From Opitutaceae bacterium (GTDB lineage Bacteria > Verrucomicrobiota > Verrucomicrobiia > Opitutales > Opitutaceae), in the NCBI GenBank assembly GCA_019634615.1, contig JAHCAZ010000017.1, positions 1 through 64,000 of the forward strand: a DNA stretch of 64,000 nucleotides, given 5' to 3'. Every line of letters starts with the position of its first letter. Position 1 is the stretch's first letter. Positions 25,673 through 34,044 of this stretch are shown here, piece by piece. Position numbers and translations under genes: made by a program. The notes under the pieces were generated by a model that searched no databases, was not told the origin of the DNA, and saw only the letters and a program-made list of their open reading frames with translations.

Positions 25673-25770
25673 GGGAAATGGACCTCATGGCGAAACGGGC
25701 TTCGCCGGAAAGCGCAAGCCCCGCGTGTGTCGCGGGCGCCGCGAATTTTCATGGTGATTCGCCCTTGCAT

Positions 25771-25798
25771 TTGCCGACGGCGGGCGGCACGGAAACAT
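25771..25798 (+). promoter_or_regulatory. Candidate leaderless promoter of the dehydrogenase operon
   Basis: TTGCCG, 16 bases, AAACAT, then 6 bases to the ATG at 25805. Confidence 0.45.
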
Positions 25799-25804
25799 CC
25801 GCTC

Positions 25805-26821
25805 ATGCGCGCCCTGTTCTACCCAGCGTTTGACCGGCTCGAAATCGCCGACGTGCCCCCGACGCCCCCGCGTCCCGACGAGGTCCGGCTCAAGGTGGCG
25901 GCCTGCGGCATCTGCGGCAGCGAACTCGAGACGTTCAAGAGCCGCAGCCCGCGGCGGACGCCCCCGCTCGTGATGGGGCATGAGTTCTGCGGCACGATCG
26001 CCGAGACCGGCGCGGAGGTGCGCGACTGGGCGATCGGCGCCCGCGTGGTCAGCAACTCGCTCGTGCCGTGCGGCCGCTGCGTGCGCTGCCGCCGCGGCGA
26101 CACGCACCTGTGCGCGGAGCGGCAGATCTTCGGGATGCACCGCCCCGGCGCATTCGCGGAGTATGTCAACGTCCCCGCCCGGTGCCTCATTCCGTGGCCC
26201 GAAAACCTGCCCGCGGAGGCCGCCGCTCTCGCCGAGCCCATGGCCAACGGCATCCATGTCGCGCGGCTCACCCAGGATCGGCCCGCGGCGACCGCGCTCG
26301 TGATCGGCGCCGGGCCGATCGGGTTGTTTTGCCAGCAGGCGCTGCAGGTCCTGCGCGGCTCCCGGGTCATCGTCGCCGATCTCAGCCCCGAGCGCCTCGC
26401 CGTCGCGCAAAAGCTCGGCGCTGCGCGCGTCGTGAATCCGCGCACGGAAGACGTGGTGAAGGTCCTGCAGGCCGAAACGGGCGGCGAGGGCGCCGATCTC
26501 ACCGTCGATGCCGTCGGCGGCGCGATCACCAAGCGCGCCGCGCTCGAGGCGCTGCGGCCCGGCGGCGCGTCGGTCTGGATCGGCCTCCACGAGAACACCG
26601 TCGCCGTCGACACCTACAACATCACGCTGCCCGAGCGCGTCGTGTTCGGCACCTATGCGGCGACCATCGCCGAGCTGCGCCAGGCGCTCGACCTCATGGC
26701 GGCCGGCAAGGTCGACGCCCTCTCGTGGGTGCAGCGTTTCCCCTTGGCCGAGGGCGTCACCGCTTTCAACCGCATGCTCGCCGCCCAGGGCGCCGACCTG
26801 AAGGCCGTGATCTGCCCTTAA
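25805..26821 (+). CDS. Zinc-dependent medium-chain dehydrogenase
   Basis: A 338-residue MDR enzyme. Catalytic zinc ligands: Cys 37 in CGICGSE and His in GHEFCG. The structural zinc site is intact (CGRCVRCRRGDTHLC). The NAD-binding Rossmann segment is VIGAGPIGLFCQQ. The closest broad groups are threonine, sorbitol and galactitol-type dehydrogenases. The substrate would be a sugar, polyol or hydroxy acid. First gene of a four-gene operon (spacings 18, 19 and 16 bases) that also encodes an SDR, a 2-hydroxyacid dehydrogenase and a lactonase-like amidohydrolase. The frame is open far upstream by chance; the ATG at 25805 begins the similarity. Confidence 0.9.
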   Translation: MRALFYPAFDRLEIADVPPTPPRPDEVRLKVAACGICGSELETFKSRSPRRTPPLVMGHEFCGTIAETGAEVRDWAIGARVVSNSLVPCGRCVRCRRGDTHLCAERQIFGMHRPGAFAEYVNVPARCLIPWPENLPAEAAALAEPMANGIHVARLTQDRPAATALVIGAGPIGLFCQQALQVLRGSRVIVADLSPERLAVAQKLGAARVVNPRTEDVVKVLQAETGGEGADLTVDAVGGAITKRAALEALRPGGASVWIGLHENTVAVDTYNITLPERVVFGTYAATIAELRQALDLMAAGKVDALSWVQRFPLAEGVTAFNRMLAAQGADLKAVICP

Positions 26822-26839
26822 TTTTCAACCCCGCACCCC

Positions 26840-27667
26840 ATGCTCACGAACCCCACGCGCACCCCGGTTTCCGGACGTTTCCAAGGCAAGGTCGCCCTCG
26901 TCACGGGCGGCACCAACGGCATCGGCCACGCCATCGCGCTCGAGCTCCTGCGCGAGGGCGCCCAGGTCGCGGTCAGCGGCCTCCCGGCCGACGCCGCCGA
27001 GGGCCGGCGCGCCTTTGCCGCGGCCGGGTTCGACCCGCTCATCGTGGCCGGCGATCTCGAGGATGAGAAGTTCTGCCGCGAGCTCGTGGCGGCGACGATC
27101 GCCCGCCACGGCCGGCTCGATTTTCTGGTCAACAACGCGTTCTCCTTCGTCGCCAAGGGCCTCGACGCCGCGCGCGGGGATTTCCTGCGCAGCTTCAACG
27201 TCGGGCCCTTCGCCTTCGCGCTCCTCACCCAGCTCGTCGCCGAGCCGATGAAGCGCCAGGGTGGCGGCGCCATCGTCAACGTCTCGAGCATCTCCGCCTG
27301 GGTCGCGCAGCCCAACCGCTGGACCTACAACATGGCCAAGGGCGCCGTCACCCAGCTCACGCGTTGCGCCGCGCTCGACCTCGCGCCGCACCGGATCCGC
27401 GTCAACAGCGTCAGCCCCGGCTGGATCTGGACCCGCGAGGTGGACAAGGCCGCCGACGGCGACCGCGCGAAATTCGACCCCATCTGGGGCCAGTTCCACA
27501 TGCTCGGCCGCATGGGCCACCCGGTCGAAATCGCCGGCCCGGTGCTGTTCCTCCTGAGCGACGACGCCTCCTTCATCACCGGCACCGACCTGCCCGTGGA
27601 CGGCGGCTACAACGGCCTCGGCCCCGAGGGTCTCGGCCAGAACACCAAGATCGCCGGCACGAAGTGA
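26840..27667 (+). CDS. Short-chain dehydrogenase/reductase
   Basis: A 275-residue classical SDR: TGGTNGIG cofactor motif (about residues 23-30), NNA motif (VNNAFSF), catalytic Ser in VSSISAW and catalytic YNMAK. It lies 18 bases after the MDR gene. In known sugar-oxidising pathways (for example the L-fucose/L-rhamnose oxidative route) an SDR makes the lactone that a lactonase opens; the lactonase-like gene at 28663 fits this. The exact sugar is an inference. Confidence 0.92.
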   Translation: MLTNPTRTPVSGRFQGKVALVTGGTNGIGHAIALELLREGAQVAVSGLPADAAEGRRAFAAAGFDPLIVAGDLEDEKFCRELVAATIARHGRLDFLVNNAFSFVAKGLDAARGDFLRSFNVGPFAFALLTQLVAEPMKRQGGGAIVNVSSISAWVAQPNRWTYNMAKGAVTQLTRCAALDLAPHRIRVNSVSPGWIWTREVDKAADGDRAKFDPIWGQFHMLGRMGHPVEIAGPVLFLLSDDASFITGTDLPVDGGYNGLGPEGLGQNTKIAGTK

Positions 27668-27686
27668 GCCCCGGCCTCTCAATTTC

Positions 27687-28646
27687 ATGACCAAACTCCG
27701 CGCTGTCATCACCGACCATGGTTTTCCCAATCTCCACCACGAGGAGAGCGTCCTCGGCGACGCGGGCATCGAGCTGACGGTCGCCCAGTGCAAGACGCCC
27801 GCCGCGGTGATCGACGCCGCGCGCGACGCCGACGCGCTGCTCGTGCAGTGGGCGCCGGTCAACGCGGAGGTCGTCGCGGCCCTCACGCGCTGCAAGATCA
27901 TCGTCCGCTACGGCATCGGCGTGGACAACGTCGACCTCGCCGCCGCCAAGGCCCGGGGCATCCCGGTGTGCAACGTGCCCGACTACGGCGTGCACGAGGT
28001 CGCCGAGCACGCGGTCGCGCTGGCCCTCGCGCTCGTGCGGCAGCTGCCGCAGATCGACGCCCGCCTGCGCGGCGGCACCTGGAAGATCACGCCCGACCGC
28101 CCGATGCCGTCGCTGCGCGAAGTCACCTTCGCGACCGCCGGCTTTGGCCGCATCGCCCGCAACGCCCACGTGATGATGCGCGGTTTCGGCGGCAAGCGCA
28201 TCGCCTACGACCCGTTCGTGCCGGCCGACGTCATGGCGATGGAGGGCGTGGAAAAGGTGGAGCTCGACGACCTCTTCACGCGTGCCGACATCCTCTCGCT
28301 GCACCTGCCCCTCACGGCCGAGACCAAGCATTTCATCAATGCCGCCCGGCTGGCCGAGATGAAGAAGACCGCCGTCATCGTGAACACCGCGCGCGGCCCC
28401 TTGATCGACACGACGGCGCTCGCGGCGGCGCTGCAGGCCGGCGTGATCGGCGGCGCCGGCATCGATGTCTTCGAGCAGGAGCCGCTTCCGGCCGACCATC
28501 CGCTGCGCGGCGCCCCCGGCGCCCTGCTCACCTCGCACGTCGCCTGGTACAGCGAGAGCAGCATCCCGCGCCTCCAGCGCCTCGCGGCCGAGGAACTCGT
28601 CCGCGGCCTCCGCGGCGAACCGCTCAAGAATCACGTCAACAAGTAA
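27687..28646 (+). CDS. D-isomer-specific 2-hydroxyacid dehydrogenase
   Basis: A 319-residue enzyme with the CtBP/phosphoglycerate-dehydrogenase layout. The NAD motif is slightly unusual (AGFGRIARNAH in place of GLGRIG). Catalytic residues are present: Arg in VNTARGPLID, Glu in GIDVFEQEP, His in LLTSHVAWYS. It would reduce or oxidise a 2-keto/2-hydroxy acid. Third gene of the operon, 19 bases after the SDR. Confidence 0.88.
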   Translation: MTKLRAVITDHGFPNLHHEESVLGDAGIELTVAQCKTPAAVIDAARDADALLVQWAPVNAEVVAALTRCKIIVRYGIGVDNVDLAAAKARGIPVCNVPDYGVHEVAEHAVALALALVRQLPQIDARLRGGTWKITPDRPMPSLREVTFATAGFGRIARNAHVMMRGFGGKRIAYDPFVPADVMAMEGVEKVELDDLFTRADILSLHLPLTAETKHFINAARLAEMKKTAVIVNTARGPLIDTTALAAALQAGVIGGAGIDVFEQEPLPADHPLRGAPGALLTSHVAWYSESSIPRLQRLAAEELVRGLRGEPLKNHVNK

Positions 28647-28662
28647 CCATTCCCGTCACCCC

Positions 28663-29514
28663 ATGCCTGCGTTCCCCATCGTCGACACCCACCTCCACAT
28701 CTGGGACCTGTCGCGGCTGCGCTACCCGTGGCTCGCGAGCGTGCCGCTCCTGAACAAGAACCACCTCATCGAGGATTACCGCCGCGCGTGCGGGCCGGTG
28801 CCGGTGGCGAAGATGGTTTTCCTGCAGTGCGAGTGCGATTTCGCGCAGTTCCAGGACGAGGCGGACTGGGTGACCGAGGTGGCGCGGCAGGATCCGCGCC
28901 TCCGCGGCATCGTGCCGTGGGCCCCGCTGGAGAAGGGCGACGCGGCCGAGGCCGACCTCGCGCGGCTCGCGGCCAACCCGCTCATCAAGGGCATCCGCCG
29001 CATCATCCAGTTCGAGGCCGACCCGGAGTTCTGCCTGCGGCCGGATTTCGTCCGCGGCGTGCAGCTCCTGCCGCGGCACGGGCTCAGCTTCGATCTCTGC
29101 ATCAACCACAGGCAGCTCGCGAACACCCTGAAGCTCGTGCGGCAGTGCCCGAACGTGCGGTTCATCATGGACCACATCGCCAAGCCCGACATCAAGGCCG
29201 GCCTGCTCGACCCGTGGCGCGCCGAGCTGCGCGAGCTCGCGCGCTTCCCCAACGTGTGGTGCAAGCTCTCCGGCCTCGCGACCGAGGCGGATTTCGCCAA
29301 GTGGACGGCGGCCGACCTGCGCCCGTACATCGACCATGTGGTGGACTGTTTCGGCTTCGACCGCGTGATCTTCGGCGGCGACTGGCCGGTCTCGACCCAG
29401 GCGACGGACTACCCGCGCTGGGTGCGCACGGTGGACGAGGCCCTCGCCGGGGCCTCGCCCGACGAGCTGCACCGGCTCTACGTGCGCAATGCCGAGGCGT
29501 TCTACCGCGTCTGA
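28663..29514 (+). CDS. Amidohydrolase, L-fuconolactonase/rhamnonolactonase-like
   Basis: A 283-residue amidohydrolase of the COG3618 type: metal motif DTHLHIWD at the N-terminus, PLIKGIRRIIQ, His in FIMDHIAKP, and the late GGDWPVS with the conserved Asp. These enzymes hydrolyse sugar-acid lactones such as L-fucono- and L-rhamnono-lactone, or other ring substrates. It follows the hydroxyacid dehydrogenase by 16 bases and completes the operon. With the SDR it forms a plausible dehydrogenase/lactonase step of a non-phosphorylative sugar pathway. Confidence 0.85.
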   Translation: MPAFPIVDTHLHIWDLSRLRYPWLASVPLLNKNHLIEDYRRACGPVPVAKMVFLQCECDFAQFQDEADWVTEVARQDPRLRGIVPWAPLEKGDAAEADLARLAANPLIKGIRRIIQFEADPEFCLRPDFVRGVQLLPRHGLSFDLCINHRQLANTLKLVRQCPNVRFIMDHIAKPDIKAGLLDPWRAELRELARFPNVWCKLSGLATEADFAKWTAADLRPYIDHVVDCFGFDRVIFGGDWPVSTQATDYPRWVRTVDEALAGASPDELHRLYVRNAEAFYRV

Positions 29515-29542
29515 GGAGCCCGCCGTCGCGCGGTCAAACGCT

Positions 29543-29570
29543 TTGACGGCCGGCGGGCGCCGTGCATGTT
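29543..29570 (+). promoter_or_regulatory. Candidate leaderless promoter of the DUF3299 gene
   Basis: TTGACG, 16 bases, CATGTT, then 8 bases to the ATG at 29579. Confidence 0.45.
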
Positions 29571-29578
29571 GCGGCAGG

Positions 29579-30085
29579 ATGCCTAGTTTTCTTCGCCACG
29601 TTCTTTACGGCGCGCTTGCGGTGTCGGCATGCGCCCGCCTGGCGGCCGAAGCCCCGCCGGCCGAGGAAGACGGCTACCTGCGCCTCGGCTTCGATCGCCT
29701 GGCCGCGTACCGCTTCGTGACGCCGACCTACGATCCGTCGACCGGCCAGCCGCAGGAGGGCGGCGAGGAGCAGATCCCGGCGGAGGTGAAGGCCTGGAAC
29801 GGCCGCAGGGCGATCGTCACCGGCTTCATGCTGCCGGTGAAAATGGAGGGCCCGCTCGTCACCGAGTTCCTCCTCGTGAAGGATGCGATGATGTGCTGCT
29901 ACGGCGTCGTGCCCAACATGAACGAGTGGGTCGTGGTGCGCATGCCCAAGGGGGTGCGCCCGCTCATGGATGTCCCGATCGATTTCCACGGCGTGCTGAA
30001 GGTCGGCGCCATGTTCGAGAACGGTTACCTCGTCGGCATCTATCTGCTCGAAGGCGAGAAGATGGGCGCGGTCGGGAGCGGTTAG
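29579..30085 (+). CDS. DUF3299 family exported protein
   Basis: A 168-residue precursor with an N-terminal hydrophobic signal (HVLYGALAVSACARLAAEA). The mature part shows the DUF3299 landmarks: a conserved ITGFMLP-like IVTGFMLPVKMEG, then FLLVKDAMMCCYGVVPNMNEWV. The paired cysteines could bind metal. Many DUF3299 genes sit near transport or metal-resistance genes, and a CDF cation exporter is encoded just downstream (30653); a link is only inferred. The ATG at 29579 is supported by a promoter-like element 8 bases upstream. The frame is open earlier, but not signal-like. Confidence 0.8.
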   Translation: MPSFLRHVLYGALAVSACARLAAEAPPAEEDGYLRLGFDRLAAYRFVTPTYDPSTGQPQEGGEEQIPAEVKAWNGRRAIVTGFMLPVKMEGPLVTEFLLVKDAMMCCYGVVPNMNEWVVVRMPKGVRPLMDVPIDFHGVLKVGAMFENGYLVGIYLLEGEKMGAVGSG

Positions 30086-30112
30086 GCACGCTCCGGCAAC
30101 GGCCATCGCCGC

Positions 30113-30568
30113 CTACCGCGAGATGTCGCGCTGCGTGAGCACGCGGAAGCCGCGGCGGTTCAGCGACTGGGCGGCGATGTCGATGTCCTCGGCGTTGATG
30201 GCCAGCGCCGACCTGCCCTCGGGGCGCTTGATGAAGCTGTAGAGGTAGTGGATGTTGATCTCCGCCTCGAGCAGGGCGCTCAGCACGCCCTTGAGGTCGG
30301 CCTCGTCGGTGATCTCCACGGCGAGAACCTCCGTCTCCGCGTAGGGAAAATCATTGCTGATCATCAGCTCGCGGGCCTTCTCCGGGTCGTCGACGACGAC
30401 GCGCACGATCGCGCTGTCGGTGGTGTCGAGGACGCTCATCGCCATGACGTGCACGTTGTGATCCTTGAGGAGCGCGGTGAAGTCGTAGAGACGGCCGACG
30501 CGGTTCTCCGCGAAGACCGAGAACTGCTTGACGGGGTCGGTGGCGATGGCGGTGCTTGAGTCGGCCAT
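30113..30568 (-). CDS. Tandem ACT-domain protein
   Basis: A 151-residue protein that is almost entirely two ACT-type domains: residues 14-75 (KQFSVFAENRVGRLYDFTALL) and about 83-145 (EVLAVEITDEADLKGVLSALL). ACT domains bind small ligands, often amino acids, and form allosteric dimers. There is no enzymatic domain. The first ACT starts with NRVGRL, a common ligand-loop motif. The role is probably a regulatory sensor or partner protein of amino-acid enzymes, but no partner is next to it. Confidence 0.82.
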   Translation of the reverse strand: MADSSTAIATDPVKQFSVFAENRVGRLYDFTALLKDHNVHVMAMSVLDTTDSAIVRVVVDDPEKARELMISNDFPYAETEVLAVEITDEADLKGVLSALLEAEINIHYLYSFIKRPEGRSALAINAEDIDIAAQSLNRRGFRVLTQRDISR

Positions 30569-30579
30569 GGGATCGGCCG

Positions 30580-30608
30580 ACTGTGCGGCAGGGAGGGGAG
30601 TGGGTCAA
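30580..30608 (-). promoter_or_regulatory. Candidate promoter of the ACT protein
   Basis: On the minus strand TTGACC, 17 bases, CACAGT, then 11 bases to the ATG. Confidence 0.45.
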
Positions 30609-30652
30609 TTACGGCCTCGCCGCCCCGCGCGGCCCACGGCTAGCCTCCCCGC

Positions 30653-31558
30653 ATGTCGCAGCCGCTGCCGTTGCATCACTCCCTCGCGCAGGAACGGGCC
30701 CGGTCCGGGGCACGCCTGGTGCTGCGCGGGATCGGGCTCAACGCGCTGCTGGCGGCCGTGAAGTTTGCCGGCGGGCTGTTCGGCAACACCTATGCCCTCA
30801 TCGCCGACGGCGTGGAGTCATTGCTCGACATCGTGTCCTCGGTGCTGGTCTGGGCGGGCTTCCGCGTGGCGGCGCGGCCGCCGGATGAGGATCATCCCTA
30901 CGGCCACGGCAAGGCCGAGCCGCTGGCGGCGCTCGCGGTCGCCTGTTTCGTGCTGGGCGCCGCGGCCTGGATCGCCTGGCACGCGCTGCAGGAGATCCTG
31001 CACCCGCACGGTTCGCCGGCGTGGTGGACGCTGGTGCTGCTCGCTGGCGTCATCATCGCGAAGAGCCTGTTCTCGCGGCATCTCGACGCCGTGGGCCGCC
31101 GGGTCGGCAGCACGGCCCTTGGCGCGGAGGCGCTGCATCACTGGTCGGATGCGCTGACCTCGGCGGCGGCCTTCATCGGCATCGCGATCGCGCTGGTGGG
31201 CGGCGCGGGGTACGAGGCGGCCGACGACTGGGCCGCGCTGCTCGCGTGCATCATCATCGCGGTGAACGGCGCGATCATGTTCCGGCGCGCGGTGGGCGAC
31301 GTGATGGACGTGGCGGTGCCGGCGGTGCTGGAGCAGGAGGTGCGGGCGCTGGCCCTCGGCGTGCCCGGCGTGGCGGCCCTCGACAAGTGCCGCGTGCGCA
31401 AGAGCGGGCTCAATCACCTGGTCGACATCCATGTGCGGGTGGACGGCAGCCTGAGCGTGCGCGAGGGCCATGACATCGCCCACGCCGTCAAGGACACGCT
31501 GCTCGCGTCCGTCCCGCACGCGATCACCGACGTGGCGGTGCACATCGAGCCCGTGTGA
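30653..31558 (+). CDS. Cation diffusion facilitator (CDF) transporter
   Basis: A 301-residue exporter of divalent metals with six transmembrane helices (about residues 22-205) and a C-terminal cytoplasmic metal-binding domain. Transport site: helix 2 has VESLLD where the Zn/Fe transporter FieF has VDSLVD, so one Asp is Glu here; helix 5 carries HHWSD as in FieF HYQSD. The motif EDHPYGHGKAE is the conserved cytoplasmic loop. Metal preference (Zn, Fe, Mn, Cd, Co) cannot be read with confidence. The start is preceded by TAGCCT six bases upstream, but no good -35 was found. Confidence 0.9.
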   Translation: MSQPLPLHHSLAQERARSGARLVLRGIGLNALLAAVKFAGGLFGNTYALIADGVESLLDIVSSVLVWAGFRVAARPPDEDHPYGHGKAEPLAALAVACFVLGAAAWIAWHALQEILHPHGSPAWWTLVLLAGVIIAKSLFSRHLDAVGRRVGSTALGAEALHHWSDALTSAAAFIGIAIALVGGAGYEAADDWAALLACIIIAVNGAIMFRRAVGDVMDVAVPAVLEQEVRALALGVPGVAALDKCRVRKSGLNHLVDIHVRVDGSLSVREGHDIAHAVKDTLLASVPHAITDVAVHIEPV

Positions 31559-31577
31559 GGGACTGGGTGTCGGCCGG

Positions 31578-32021
31578 TCAGGGCGCGAAGGGCGCGAACG
31601 TTGCCTGCGGAAACTCCGGGTCGCGGATGTAGCCCTTGGCCGTCATCCACGGGTGAATTTCCGCCCGCAGGCGGCCGGCCGCGACCGCCGGATCCGTTGC
31701 GACGAGAGCCTGGGCCTCCGCGAGCGAGGCGCATTTCAGGATGAAGACCCCGCGCCACTCGCCGTCGTCAGCAAATGGGCCGGCGACCAGAAGCTTCCCG
31801 GCCTCGGCCAGCCGGTTCATGTTGGCCATGTGACCAGCCTGAAGCCGCTGCGCCTCCGCGGCGGGCTGCGCGCGGTTCGGACCCTTGGTGAGCAGGCAGA
31901 AATAGTACGTCGTCATCGTCGAGCCGGCTGGCGGAGTCGGCGCCGGATCGGCGGCACGGAGCGGGGCCAGGAACAGGCAGGCGGCGGCCAGGAGCCAGCC
32001 GGGGGTGGGGCAAGGGTTCAT
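31578..32021 (-). CDS. Exported YCII-related protein
   Basis: A 147-residue precursor: hydrophobic N-terminus (LLAAACLFLAPLRAADPA, cleavage near Ala 23), then a YCII-type alpha/beta barrel: YYFCLLTKGP, HMANMNRLAEAGKLLVAGPFADDGEWRG (split), FILKCASLAEAQALVATDPAV. The His-Asp pair typical of YCII proteins (GHMANM and the later D of DP) is present. The export of a YCII protein is uncommon. Enzymatic role unknown. The ATG at 32021 is chosen because a promoter-like element lies 6 bases before it; the upstream frame has no coding character. Confidence 0.75.
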   Translation of the reverse strand: MNPCPTPGWLLAAACLFLAPLRAADPAPTPPAGSTMTTYYFCLLTKGPNRAQPAAEAQRLQAGHMANMNRLAEAGKLLVAGPFADDGEWRGVFILKCASLAEAQALVATDPAVAAGRLRAEIHPWMTAKGYIRDPEFPQATFAPFAP

Positions 32022-32027
32022 GGCACC

Positions 32028-32055
32028 AGCGTAAGTGACTGCCGGAGCGTGTCCA
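32028..32055 (-). promoter_or_regulatory. Candidate leaderless promoter of the YCII gene
   Basis: On the minus strand TGGACA, 16 bases, TACGCT, then 6 bases to the ATG. Confidence 0.45.
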
Positions 32056-32136
32056 GCGCCCGAAAAGTCGCCGCTAATCGCGTGCGAAAGCGTTGCTTCA
32101 AAGGCATTAATCGCAGGATCCGCGGAGGGATTCCGG

Positions 32137-32165
32137 TTTACGCCCCCGGGCGGTTGGCGCACCGT
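32137..32165 (+). promoter_or_regulatory. Candidate leaderless promoter of pckG
   Basis: TTTACG, 17 bases, CACCGT, then 8 bases to the ATG at 32174. The -10-like hexamer and the spacing equal those of the toxin-antitoxin promoter at 20216. Confidence 0.5.
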
Positions 32166-32173
32166 GGCGCGCG

Positions 32174-33997
32174 ATGAAAAAGCATACCGCCGCCAAACCC
32201 CTCAGCACGAACGAGCACCTGCTCCGCTGGGTCGAGAAGATGGTCGAGCTTTGCAAGCCGGCCAATGTCCATTGGGTGGACGGATCCCAGGAAGAGTACG
32301 ACGACTTGTGCGCCCAGATGGTGGCGAGCGGTACCGCCATCAAGCTCAACGAGAAGCTCTGGCCCGGGTGCTACTACGTGCGGTCCGACCCGGGTGACGT
32401 CGCCCGCGTCGAGGACCGGACCTTCATCTGCTCGCTGTCCAAGGACGCGGCGGGGCCGACCAACAACTGGGTCAATCCCTTCGAGATGCGGAAGACCCTG
32501 CGCGGCCTGTTCAACGGCTGCATGGCCGGGCGCACCATGTACGTCCTGCCCTACAGCATGGGCCCGGTGGGCTCGCCCATGTCGCAGATCGGCGTGGAAC
32601 TGACGGACTCGCCGTACGTCGTCGTCAACATGCGCATCATGGCCCGCATCGGCCTGCCGGTCTTCAAGGAGATCGACAAGGGCGAGAAGCGCGTCGTGCC
32701 CTGCCTCCACTCGGTCGGCGCGCCGCTCGCGCCGGGCCAGGCCGACGTGCCGTGGCCGTGCAACAAGGAAAAGTACATCGTGCACTTCCCGGAGACGCGC
32801 GAGATCTGGAGCTACGGCTCGGGCTACGGTGGCAACGCCCTGCTCGGCAAGAAATGCTTCGCCCTGCGCATCGCCTCGAACATGGCGCGCGACGAGGGCT
32901 GGATGGCCGAGCACATGCTCATCCTCGGCGTCGAGGACCCGCACGGTGAGAAGACCTACGTCGCCGCCGCCTTCCCGAGCGCCTGCGGCAAGACCAACTT
33001 CGCGATGCTCATCCCGCCGCCGCATTTCAAGCGCAAGGGCTGGAAGGTGTGGACCGTCGGCGACGACATCGCGTGGATCAAGCCCGACGCCAACGGCCGG
33101 CTCCGCGCCATCAACCCCGAGGCGGGTTTCTTCGGGGTCGCGCCCGGCACGTCGATGAAGACGAATCCCAACGCCATGGCGGCGCTGGCCAAGAACACCA
33201 TCTTCACCAACGTCGCGCTCACGCCCGACGGGGGCGTGTGGTGGGAGGGCATGGGCGAGCCGCCGGCCGAGTGCCTCGACTGGCAGGGCAAGAAGTGGAC
33301 GCCCCAGCTCGCCGAGGGCAGCGGCGTGAAGGCCGCGCACCCGAACGCGCGTTTCACGGCGCCCGCCTCCCAGTGCCCCACGATCGACCCCGCCTGGGAG
33401 GACCCGGAGGGCGTGCCGATCAGCGCCATCATCTTCGGCGGCCGCCGCGGCACCACGATGCCGCTCATCTACCAGGCGTTCAACTGGAGCGGCGGCGTCT
33501 ACATGGGCGCCACCATGGGCTCCGAGATGACCGCCGCCGCCGCCGGCACGCTGGGCAAGGTCCGCCGCGACCCGATGGCCATGCTGCCATTCTGCGGCTA
33601 CCACATGGGCGACTACTTCCGCCACTGGATCATGATGCAGCGCCGGCTCAGTGAGACGCCGCGCGTCTTCAACGTGAACTGGTTCCGCCGCGACACCGAC
33701 GGCAAGTTCATCTGGCCGGGCTTCGGCGAGAACATGCGCATCCTGAAGTGGATCGTGGACCGCACCCACGGCCGCGCCCTCGCCAAGGAGACGCCGATCG
33801 GGTGGATGCCGCACTACGAGGACATCGACTGGACCGACCTCGACTTCCCGCGCGAGCAGTTCGAGCGCCTGCAGCACTTCGATCGCGCCGCCTGGCGCGC
33901 CGAGGTCATCGGGCACGAGGAACTCTTCCTCGACCTCCACGACCGGCTGCCGAAGGAGATGATCTACGAGCGCGAGCTCCTGATCTGCCGCATGTGA
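32174..33997 (+). CDS. pckG: Phosphoenolpyruvate carboxykinase (GTP)
   Basis: A 607-residue enzyme that converts oxaloacetate and GTP to PEP, CO2 and GDP in gluconeogenesis. Family landmarks: [12 protein letters not shown] (GTP-type P-loop with the reactive Cys), [10 protein letters not shown] metal motif, [24 protein letters not shown]. The GTP-dependent type is ~600 residues, as here; the ATP type is shorter and lacks these motifs. Together with PPi-PFK (8947) it allows efficient gluconeogenesis. The start is fixed by a promoter-like element 8 bases upstream. Confidence 0.96.
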   Translation: MKKHTAAKPLSTNEHLLRWVEKMVELCKPANVHWVDGSQEEYDDLCAQMVASGTAIKLNEKLWPGCYYVRSDPGDVARVEDRTFICSLSKDAAGPTNNWVNPFEMRKTLRGLFNGCMAGRTMYVLPYSMGPVGSPMSQIGVELTDSPYVVVNMRIMARIGLPVFKEIDKGEKRVVPCLHSVGAPLAPGQADVPWPCNKEKYIVHFPETREIWSYGSGYGGNALLGKKCFALRIASNMARDEGWMAEHMLILGVEDPHGEKTYVAAAFPSACGKTNFAMLIPPPHFKRKGWKVWTVGDDIAWIKPDANGRLRAINPEAGFFGVAPGTSMKTNPNAMAALAKNTIFTNVALTPDGGVWWEGMGEPPAECLDWQGKKWTPQLAEGSGVKAAHPNARFTAPASQCPTIDPAWEDPEGVPISAIIFGGRRGTTMPLIYQAFNWSGGVYMGATMGSEMTAAAAGTLGKVRRDPMAMLPFCGYHMGDYFRHWIMMQRRLSETPRVFNVNWFRRDTDGKFIWPGFGENMRILKWIVDRTHGRALAKETPIGWMPHYEDIDWTDLDFPREQFERLQHFDRAAWRAEVIGHEELFLDLHDRLPKEMIYERELLICRM

Positions 33998-34007
33998 CGG
34001 CTCCGGC

Positions 34008-34036
34008 TTGAGCCCGGAGCGATCGCGGCGCATGGT
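34008..34036 (+). promoter_or_regulatory. Candidate leaderless promoter of the 34045 gene
   Basis: TTGAGC, 17 bases, CATGGT, then 8 bases to the ATG. The -35 sits inside a small hairpin just after the pckG stop. Confidence 0.45.
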
Positions 34037-34044
34037 GTCATCCC

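Noticed and set aside
22964..25757. Long plus-strand open frame running into the Zn-dehydrogenase
   Set aside because: It is opposite the two paralogous proteins and shows only low-complexity sequence; the dehydrogenase similarity begins at the ATG at 25805.
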